From Fagopyrum homotropicum (lineage: Eukaryota; Streptophyta; Magnoliopsida; Caryophyllales; Polygonaceae): 64,000 bases of DNA. The position numbers and the translations under genes are program-made. Shown one piece after another: positions 50,840 through 61,222 of this stretch (position 1 is its first letter; every line of letters begins with the position of its first letter). Where the stretch lies: positions 158,706,409 to 158,770,408 of the forward strand of contig BSWB01000002.1 in NCBI GenBank assembly GCA_033239125.1. The letters run 5' to 3'. The notes beneath the pieces were generated by a model, which saw nothing but the letters and a program-made list of their open reading frames with translations, was not told the origin of the DNA and did no database searches.

Positions 50840-53800
50840 CTAAGTTGCTTTGAATGTCATGTTCTTCATCTCTGAAATCACTTTTCGTGCAAATTCGTCA
50901 TCAGCTGATGACCAATAACAGCAAAAGAACGCAACTTCCTGGAGATCAGCACAACTGATATCGGTTCTGTATGGGCAGTCTCCCATTGTGCAAAATCGCA
51001 AACAAAGCGAACCCAACTGAATAAAATCTCCAAGATCTTGGATATTTAGATCTGGGAGGAAGTTCACAAGTTTCGAATGCAAAACCTGAAGGAAATGCCG
51101 CTCTTTAGGAATGACATCATTGGCATCAGGCTTCTCTATGTCACCAATACACACTGGGCAGCAATAAGCAAAATTAATGGCGTGTTTTTCCTCCCCGAGA
51201 CCAACCAATAGCTCGTGTTGGTGTATAGCCGTTGGCTTCTGATTTGCTTCCATTACCAATATTCCTTCAGCTGTCCGGGCATTATGTACTTGCATAGTCG
51301 ATGTTGATTCAGCGCACCTTTTGATGCTGAAGTTTGGAGATAGACAACTTTGAATAAATGCAGGTGATGCATTAGCTTTAACAAGATGGGTTGATGGAAT
51401 AGATACTCTTCCGTTATTTGGTGGATAGTCACACTGAATTTGGAGCTCGGTCTCGATTTTGTTCTTCAAGGTAGCCATTTTTGGCTTCTCGCCATGTACA
51501 AGGATAACACGCTTGGGTGAAAGAAATTTTACAAGATCCATTATTCCTTTGCTGTCAGTATGAGGACTAAACGACAATTGATGTATCTGCACAAAGTAAA
51601 AAAAAAAAGAAGCAATTTTATAGTTTTTAAAAAATTATCATAGAGAAGTAATAGAGGGGTGGTACTATAATCATAAAAAAGGTGAGCTCCGACCTGGCAT
51701 CGTACGTCGATTTTGGTATCCTTATCAACATGGACGACCTTAGTTGGTTTCCCTGTCACCAACTTGTGTCCTACAGTTCCAGCCATACAGTAACTGCATC
51801 AGGGAAGAAAATAAGTGAATAAAAAGTACAGGTTTCTCACTAATGAGTCTTGAGTCTTGACAATACCAAACTGATACAAGGAAGGAAAGCTTTCATGTTA
51901 TTTTTAAAATTGATCCACCAATGTCAAGAAATACAACGCTTTCACCTAAAACTTATTTATCATGCCGCTGGATTCATTGGATGCAAAAAGCCAAATTGAT
52001 AAGCAACTACCATGGGCAGGAAGCTTCACTTGTTTTAGTTACTAGCATTTACTAAAATAGAGAATAACATTCCAATTCACAGTTATTTAACATGGTGAAA
52101 GAACTCACCCAGGTAAAGTAACAAGATTCTTTTCTGATGGAGCCCAATGCTTGAACACTTCAAGTGAAAATCCACCACTAATCATTCCAGGTGTAGCAAA
52201 GAGAACACAAGGCCCGGGGTTGTGTAACATAGATCGGTCAAAATCGCGCACTGCAAACTTACAGTTTGAATTAGTACTTCGGATAAAAAAGAATAAAAAC
52301 AAAAGCAGATAGAAGTTTCTGCTATTCAACCGATGTTCATGTTAAAAGCATATTTTGAAATCTTGTATGTCATTTACACAACTTCAACTTGACCTCTATA
52401 CACTGTTACTCGGAAATCCAGTTGCTATAATAATGCTTGATTATACTCGCCACAGATAGCTGACGGAATTGTTTCTCACAGAGCATCTCAACACAAGTTC
52501 AATAACTAGCCATATCACAAAGTCATCATAACAAAGAGAATTACCCTGACCAAAACAAGGCAAAGAGAGAAACACACATGTAGTTGCTCTCAAAAAAGAT
52601 TGGCATGGCAGCAGTAAACACGTATCGAAAAAAATCCAATTGCAAGCAATACTCAAAACACAGTTGAGATATTTATAGACTGAAGCTTCATTTTATACCA
52701 AGTGCAGCTTCCGAGTCATCACAGTTTCTTCTACTTTGTAATAGAAAACTGAATAAATCATAAAAAAAAATGCTCCACAAATAGGGATCATACCTTGTCA
52801 AATATGTACAAAATACATATAGAATACTTCCTAACCAGCTACACCATTCTTTGTGAAGCTAAATACTTCCAGGCAAAGAGAGCATTTCTTCATAAAAGGT
52901 GTAATTGTGTTTCAATTAGGACATTAGTTCAAGGATTAAATCCCCCATAGCTACTAGGCTACTAGCTTTAGAATCATAAAGTTAATCCTAACTGCCATCT
53001 GTCTGAGATTAAAAGAACTAATCTCCGAACAATTGAAGCCTGTACAAAGGTCACCGACTATTTGTGATTTCCGTTGGTATTTAAACTAGGTAGATTCCAG
53101 GGCATTCATTCTAATTATGATCCCTAGTATATGGAGCATAACATAGGCAGCAGACAATCATTAACTTTCTTAATTACTTCACCAGACACGACTATGAGAA
53201 AACGCAAGGATATAACAAATTAACAATATGTTCTATCTGGCATATATCAACCTTAAGTACTGGTCATCAATCAATACAAATCTCAGACAGAAGTCAATAG
53301 TTGAGATAATAACTTCAACTTTTTTAACTGGAGAAAAAAACGGGAACCGTACCATGTTTGAAATCAAATGCATTACGGGTCATATATGTCTCTTTCAGCT
53401 TTTGGCTGGTCCAGCTGATGAGCATCTTATAGTACATATTAGCTTGAATAGTCAAACCTGAGACAGAAAAGAATTTGATATCAGTTTAAAGCGATGAAGC
53501 TTACATTCCATGCAAGTGAATACAAACAAGAAAAGCATAGAGATTTATCCAAAATTTATCTGTAACCACACAGGAGTACGAGATGCAAAGATGAACCCTT
53601 ACTGACACAAGTTACAATAGAGAAATTAAGGTCTCTGTCTCTTACTGTTAGGCAAGACTCAGCTGGAAACATCTAGAAACTAGACTGTTATAACTGTGAG
53701 CCTGTGAGGGGAATTGGATAAAGTCACTTGTAGGTGACTGAGACAATGAGATTAACTATAATTAAGAGAATATGATACGGTTGTTGATACAGACACACAA

Positions 53801-56800
53801 CTACGATATTGCTATGTTTGTTATATTTAGGATTCCATTTATATTATCTAGGTTATTATATTCTACTTAATATTCAAGGACATAATTTTTTTATAATCTC
53901 CTAAGTTAATTATCTTGCCGTGTTATTAGGATAGAGTTTTAAAATTTTGTTGTTGGCCTATAAAAGGTTTTCTTCTTCAATAAAAAGGTAAGCAGAATTA
54001 TTACCAAAAGGAGGCTAGACGTTAAACCAAGAGGGTTTATACACTAATACTAGGAAGAGGCTTTGTCAAAGAGGAGTTTACTTTCATCTATCCATCAATC
54101 CAATTTCCCCTATTAACCAATTCATGTCAATGTCTGAGTTTCAACCATATTTCAGTTCTGGGACCATAAAAGAATAGTCCTTCTTACCAGGTATCCAGTG
54201 AATCGAAGTCATGGAAGGCTTCCACCTTTGACCAGAATTTTTTTTTAAAAATAATATAAATTTTGTTTAAAATTAAAATATACTCGATATTTTGTGTAAT
54301 ATCTATCAAATTAATTATATTTATATATATAATTCTATTTTTAACCGGCCCGGCAGGCCGGACATTTTGGCCCGTCGGGTCTAGAGTGGTGCCCGGATCC
54401 GGCCCAGTGGGTCTGGTGAACTGGGCTTTACGGTCCATCCGGGCTTCCTCCTTTGTTCATAGCCGCCCGTTTTCCGGGCGGGCTGCCTGGAGATGATCAG
54501 GTCTAATGGAAAGGCAAGCCCTATCCCCTAGTTCCCACGGTCATATGCTAACAAGGACAGGAGCGTCCTTCAGGTGTTCCACATATCCAAGCAACAAAAA
54601 ATATAACATTAACAATGTCATGTCCAAAAAAATGATAAATAAGAAAACTGACCTGCCGAGAAGTATATAGGAATCTCTAAATTCATCCTCTCCCAATAAT
54701 CTTCCAGCAATATACAGAGTTCCTTCATATTTTAGTGAATAATAAAAACAATGACCGCATGCATAAGCACAAAAGCATCTGTTCTACACATTTCTATAAA
54801 CTTTTAGACAATACCTGAGCCCTTCCGAGAGCAAATGTAGGAATGAGAACCTTTCCTCCACCAGCAACACACTCGTGTACCTATAAATATTCAGAAGAAA
54901 GCAACCAGTTTCCATAAGTATTTAACACCATACGCCCTTTAGTTGTTAAGTGGACAACCAACCTTAAGTTTTAAGCTCTACCAATTCACTGAAGTTCCAA
55001 AAAAGGAGTGAGATCATCAGTTATGGAAGTTGTAAAACATGGGATTTCCAATAAAGTCCAGACTGATCAACAAAAAGATTTCTTGTAGTGCTACTTTGAT
55101 ATTTCAATTATCCTATGTATCCATTAAGAATATATAGTTCCAATTAAGTGTCGGTGAAATTCAATAGTATCTACTCGCTTTAAAATACTTGCTGTGGCAC
55201 TCCAAGTTTTACAGACCTTCACATTTCATTCAATACATACAATGTGTTGAATAGCGGTATGCCAGTATGGAAAAACAATAACATAGAGTTCCCCTCTCTA
55301 CAGTACTGCTAAGTGTTAAGTGAAAAGCACATAAACAACACTTTCTTGACATTTGACTGCTTTTAAGAGTGCAGAGAAACAGGGAATAAGTAACCAACAA
55401 AAGCTTAAGTAAAAAACAAGAAAATCTCCAACACCATGCAAGTTGAAAAATAAATTATGTTTTGACTTACAGCTTTAAGAAATTCTCTTTCACGAACATA
55501 CTTTGAATCACGCACAGTAGTTGCATATGTGGACCTACAAAAGAATATATTTAGAAATTCAAAAATAGGGTAAAAAGAAGCTTGCTTGGTTATAAGGAAA
55601 TTGGCGTCCCTCCATGTCTGAGATAACCCATCAGTAAAGTAGGCATTTTCAAGATTTACAATAAGAGCGCAAAAGGAAGCACAGGAAAACTGTCTTCCTA
55701 AAACAGTCAGTTAATGTTAAACAGATCAATGAAGCCCACTCTTTGCCCTTAGTAACGGAAAACTCAAAAGAAATGCAAGATGGCTATCTTTGAGCAGACA
55801 ACCAATAAGGGTAAAGGTTCCCACTTCCAACTAGCAAATATCACAAAATATAGTAACAAAGAAGCTTACTCGGTTATAACGAGATCCAGTTGAAGACGAT
55901 CAATCTGCGCGGCACCAAGATGCCTATCAGGAGTCATATTGTAGTCCCCTGTGTAAACCATAGAAGCATCGCCCACTCTTGCATAGAACATTGCAGCTCC
56001 CAGGACCTGAAATTTATCGACTTTATCAACTATAAAATGGCATTGTACAAAGCAAAGATTTAGTAACAAGCTAGGTGAATACGGAAAATTCTATAAAATC
56101 AAGTGCTTGATGTGGAGTTAAAAATTAATCCTTACATGCCCTGCATAGTAAGCTCGAATTTCAAGATCATCATCAACTTGAATAGTTTGCTTCAGATCTA
56201 CTGCTATGACTGCAACAAAATGATCAAATAATTACTATAATCTCGTATCGATGCAAAAACTAAGAAATCTTCATAATGTAGCTTATTTTTCCTTGTGCAA
56301 ACCGCATGATGATATATCCATCTAAACGCTATAAATTGATGACAGTTAGTATTTTTAAAATTCAAGGCTTCGACAGGAGTCCATGTTTTCTTTCCTATAT
56401 AAGTGCTTCTACCTTCTGCAGACCTCAATAATGTGCTACAAATCCTACAATACATGCCAGGTATTGCAAGGGGAATAGAAGTAAGAAGTGTTTGAAATAT
56501 TATGTAGGTCCAACTTCCAAGATTACTTAAATACTTTTTAATTTAGTGCTCTTACGGTTTTGGTTTCTAGAGCTTCAAAAATGTCTTTGTTATTGCAACA
56601 TTATAATCATAGGCTTGCAAAGGGCTGGCCATTCCTGATACGTATTACCTCCATAGTCTAAAGGTTCTGAAAGTGCGTATCAACTAAACTTTTTCAACCT
56701 GTAATATAAGATGTGAAATATTATGTTGGTCCAACTTCCAAGATCTACAGACCAATGAAGGACTACTAAGAATATTTGCATATGAACCTACATATTTGAA

Positions 56801-58367
56801 AGAAAAGTAAAGGACATCTTATATCGAGAATCCATTAGTCATTAAGAAGTATTGTAGCTTTATTCCAGTAGAACAAGTCCAAGATCGTTTCATTCATCTC
56901 ACTCTGGAATTCTGAATGAACGCTTGATATATCCATGGATAATTACTGAAGCCACAGACCAATGATTAGACTTCCTTGTAAAGTATAATCATAATGGTGA
57001 TGAAGGAAACAAGGAAGGATTGATACAGTTGAAAACAATAATTGCTATTGCCACTCACTGATGTACCTTTCTTCATACAAGCGGCAATATCTTCTGCAGT
57101 AAACTGTTCTTCTTCACCCCTTCGATCAACCATAACTTTTCTATAGTCCTCCAACATTAATGGTGCTATTGCCTTTGTGGGATACTGCAATGCACTTTCT
57201 TGTTAGAAATTCCTTATATCAAAATAATGAGTCAGTGAACCTAGTAACACAAATACTCCGCATGAAATGCGAGAAAAACAAAACTTCTTGTCAATGTATA
57301 TAACACAGGAAAGTTAGCATATTTAAGGGAGAAATTCATCTCCAAAGAGAGAAATCAAGAGAGAGGTTTATAATAGATTGGAGAGTCAGAAGCACCAAGA
57401 ACTCAATGTTTATAGCAAAAAGGATGGATCACATTCCAATTTTCTAGGTGAATATTCACTCTGTAGTTCCAGATCAGTTCAAAACTCTACCTCAAAATAT
57501 ATATGATAAGCCAAATTACAAATAAAAGACTAAGAGTCATGCTGAAACAGTCTGAAAGGGAACACGAATAAGTGAAGGGAGGTGAACTGAAGTCCACAAA
57601 ATTAAGAAAAAGAATTTGAAAATTATAAACAGTGCTATAAACCATTTTCATCAAGTACTTAAGCCCTACATGACCAAAAAACTATGTAGTTGGATGAATT
57701 CAGCCATTAATATAGAGCCTAGATATTGCAAAGTACATAAACGACTTTATGAAGCAAAACAATACCGTCATATAGATAGGCCCATTGTATCCACAAACTT
57801 CAGTGAAGTAAGGAAGAGCACCAACATGATCCAAATGACTGCGAATACAACAACACCCAAACCAAAGGTCAGATACCCCCATCATAGTGATCAAATTATA
57901 GCAATTATTGGAAAAACCAATACCTATAGCAACTTAAGATCAATATTGTATATAACGAGCCCCGACATCCTATCATGAGACACCAATTGCATTACTACTT
58001 CATTTCCCTACTAGAAAACGAAAACTTGATGCAAAAATTTGATAATTAGAGTAGAGAAAAGAGAGAGATAATACAAATGAGTGATGATAACGCAAGAGAG
58101 AATGTTGTCGAAGCCGCCTGAATCGGAGAGGAGGGAAAACTCGGGATATCGGCGGTGATCGAGATGTCCCATATGCATCCCACAATCAAACATTACATTC
58201 TTGCCATTAATGTTCACAACAACACAACTTTTCCCCACCTCTTGCCCTGCGCCTTCATTGATCGACAAACATTGCATACAAAGGTCAGAACGGAAGATGA
58301 TTGACAGAATTGAACAACAGAAGGAGTAAGAGAGGGGCTCACCTAGAACAAGACAGTCGATCGCCAT
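50840..58367 (-). CDS. CPSF73-II: CPSF73-II, metallo-beta-lactamase/beta-CASP RNA 3'-end processing factor
   Basis: Thirteen exons (minus): 58367-58343, 58252-58075, 57838-57766, 57184-57067, 56209-56136, 56006-55870, 55534-55471, 54880-54815, 54722-54653, 53457-53353, 52250-52109, 51793-51694, 51586-50840; GT-AG junctions, 632 residues. It begins MAIDCLVLGAGQEVGKSCVV. The metal-binding HxHxDH motif is THFHLDHVG (H67, H69, D71, H72), split by intron 2; GHVLGA (H156) and YTGDYNM (D177) follow. The beta-CASP part shows ITESTYA, FALGRAQEL, SPHTDSKG and ILVHGEKP. It is the plant relative of Integrator subunit 11/CPSF73 and an endonuclease acting on pre-mRNA or snRNA 3' ends in the nucleus. The C-terminal domain is typical of the II type, not CPSF73-I. 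Introns 9 and 10 exceed 1 kb; intron 9 carries a GC-rich transposon fragment. Confidence 0.95.
54335..54520. mobile_element. GC-rich hAT-like fragment in CPSF73-II intron 9
   Basis: A GC-rich island (CCGGCCCGGCAGGCCGG, CCCGGATCCGGCCC, CGGGCGGGC) ends in GATGATCAGGTCTA, which read from the other strand (TAGACCTGATCATC) looks like a hAT terminus. The opposite end and a target duplication were not found, so it is probably truncated. Confidence 0.4.
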
Positions 58368-59393
58368 GTCTAGTAACTGCAAAGAACCCTAGTAGATAGC
58401 TAGGAGACAAGTACTTGGTTCTTCGCGCCCTTTTCACTCCTCTGTTGAAGGTTCTACTCTTCGGGCCTTCGTGTTGTTCAAACGCCGTTAAGTTTTGACC
58501 TAAGTCTACAGGGGGCAGTGGCTAAATATCAGTGAAATTCCGGTTGGTGTACCGCAAATTGTGTTTTTCAGATTTTACCCATCCCTTTTTAAGTTCGGTT
58601 ATGTCCTCAAACTTTCTTGTTTTTTGTATTTTTGTTCAGTCCATTAAATTTCTGTAAATATAACCGTTTGTTCCAATAAAAATAAAATAAAAAATAAACG
58701 AAACAAATTAATAGACGAACTACTTAAAAAAAAGAAAATGAAACAAAAGGATGAGGGAGAGGTGATACAAATCTGTGCACGTTTGTTAATTTATTTATTT
58801 TATGAATTTTAAAATACCGTACACCTTTACTAATTTATCTATTTATTGTTGTGTCATGACATTGTTGAAAAGTTTATGACAACACCATGACAAGGTTATG
58901 TAACGGTTTCAACTAAATTACTTTTGACAAGATCACGCTAAGACCGTAATAGTCACGCTTAGGGAATCCTCTTCCAATGGCTTGACACCGATTCCCTATT
59001 ACACTTCTTGGCATGACTTAACGGTCTAATCCTTGTTGTTAGATTCCCTTGCATCATTCTACTCCCCTTATTCTACTAGTTCCTCTTAATGTCGATCACT
59101 TGTCTTTACTTCTCACAACTCAAACCATCGTGACCTGCGTGAACAACTCATTGCCATTAGCTAAAGACATGCTCATTTGTTAAATTGAATACTTAGCGCA
59201 AGTCTCCAACGACAATTGTAAGCCTTGGTGATGATAGTGACAACGTTAATTATAACTCAATGACATTCTAAGTTTTAGTGATGATCTAAATCTTGAGGAT
59301 AATGTTAATTAAAATTTGGTGACAACTATTTTTTTTAGTTTACAAAAAACATAAATAAATAAATAAATAAAATGTATTGGCCGATCAACTAAG
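58368..59393. other. CPSF73-II promoter side and spacer
   Basis: Contains the CPSF73-II leader and promoter. No TATA box stands out. Further right there are decayed repeats only, then AAAT repeats near 59352-59372. No gene is seen. Confidence 0.5.
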
Positions 59394-60003
59394 CAATGAC
59401 GGATTCAAGGGGTGGATTGGCTGGGCCATGACCCACACCAACCAACTTATCATGCACTGTTTTTGCGTAGGAATACAAATGTATTTGTAATTTTAAGCTA
59501 AAGAAGGATTCATGACCTAATACGTAAACAATGAAGCACAAACAGGTATCCGCGTAGGTTTTATGACAATTACTAATGTTTAAATTTGTTTGATAGTAGA
59601 ATTTTATATATTTGTCCGTATCCTATATTTTATACTTTGCTCCTTCGTTTCTCCTCTCGACTCAAAATTATATTTTATATATGATTTGATGTGACGATAT
59701 GACTCGTCTAAGCAAATTCTCTCTTTTTCCAACAACACATTAGCCTAGTTTACAAATTAGAAAAATAAAACACGTCTATAAAAGTTGTATTCAAGTAAAA
59801 CAAATAAATAAATAATAGTATAGTTATACATTAAATTTTTAATATTGATGTTGTTATCGGTTTTTTGTATTTTTATTTAATGTTTTATATATTAATGGTT
59901 AAGTATTATGATTTTTATAATTATAACTTATTAAAATTTATAAATATTAAATTTTTTAATAAAATTTTTGCCCACCCATCGAAAATTCTTGACTCCGCTC
60001 ATG
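59394..60003. mobile_element. hAT-like non-autonomous element, 610 bp
   Basis: It is flanked by a perfect 8-bp direct repeat CAACTAAG (59386-59393 and 60004-60011). Its ends are imperfect inverted repeats: CAATGACGGATTCAAG at the left and, read from the other strand, CATGAGCGGAGTCAAG at the right, followed on both sides by a GGGTGG-like block. The 8-bp duplication supports hAT. There is no transposase. Confidence 0.75.
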
Positions 60004-60011
60004 CAACTAAG

Positions 60012-60587
60012 GGATAGACGGCTTATAAACTTAAAGAAGAAAATTTAGCTTACTAATATTCTATAAAGTTTTATGTTATCCTACCAAATTCTATCTTACA
60101 TATTATAGGATAAGGACTATTAAGAAGGAAGATAAAATATTGGTTAACCTCGATGATACCCTATAGTTTGACAAAATTGACATAATGCCCCAATATTTTC
60201 CAGATCTTGCTTGGTTTTCTTTAGATTTGCAAAAAGTTTGTCACATGCCATCACTGTGGGATCAACTTCCCACTACAAATTTGACTGTAGAACGTTCTAA
60301 TATATCATTGCCTAATCTGATTTAATTCATGATTGTTTCATTAATCTCCCTCTGAAACAATGCTTGATTTCTATGGTTTTAGATTTCCTTGTAAAGTATA
60401 TTAAGAATGAGAATTAAAAAACAAGAAAAAAGATGGATGCAGTGGCAAACTACAAATGATACTGTCAAAAGCTCAGTGATTTACCTGTTTGAGCATCTTT
60501 GGACCTATAACTCAAAACTATCAAATAAATAAATAATTCAAATCCAATCGAACGGAGCATCTTACTAAGCTTGTTTGTAGACACTAA
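60012..60587. other. Spacer with a possible diverged copy of CPSF73-II intron 4
   Basis: No gene. TAGATTTCCTTGTAAAGTAT at about 60380 is nearly identical to a run at about 56970 in CPSF73-II intron 4, with weaker similarity on both sides. Confidence 0.4.
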
Positions 60588-60884
60588 GGGCGGTTTGGTT
60601 CCAACTCCGGAAACGAAAACGGAAATAGAAACAAATTTAGTCCATATGTATATCCTTATTCATGAAATTTTATGGAATAATTCCTTGTGGATTAATGTAA
60701 AATGCACTTGTTTTCCCACTGTTTCCCTATAGGGTATCAAAAGTAATCAAACTCTACTCCAATTCTTTCAATTCTTTCAAACCACAAGGAATGATTCCAC
60801 AAACTTTCATGAACAATGGTATATATATGGACTACATTCGTTTCCATTCCGTTTTCGATTCCGGAGTTAAAACCAAACGGGCCC
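60588..60884. mobile_element. Tourist-like (PIF/Harbinger) MITE, 297 bp
   Basis: Flanked by TAA target duplications (60585-60587 and 60885-60887). The ends are GGGCGGTTTGGTTCCAACTC and, from the other strand, GGGCCCGTTTGGTTTTAACT. The inverted similarity continues for about 105 bp on each side, so a transcript would fold into a long hairpin. No coding capacity. Confidence 0.9.
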
Positions 60885-61222
60885 TAAAGGTATGGATAAA
60901 GATCAATACATATGGGGCAATGAACAGAACTGGGTTGGGATGATTACTAGGCTTGGTATAAAAACCATTTTTAACAAACAAATTATATTGCATTAATGAG
61001 TTCGCATGTACATGAAGAAAACCAAAAGTACATATTTGTACATTCTTGTTGTAGAATGAAAATTAAAAAGAAAAAAGAAAGTAAAAGCCTTGCTACTTTT
61101 ACACTTAAGTGGGAGATCATGTACAAAAATCAAACACTGTTTCATCACTTGGCAATCCTACCTTGTATCTTTGCTATACTGTGCTTATATATGGTCGAGT
61201 TCTCGTGTAAGAAGGGACATTC

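Noticed and set aside
57616..57978. 120-codon plus-strand open frame
   Set aside because: It is antisense to exon 3 and flanking introns of CPSF73-II, with no recognisable domain.
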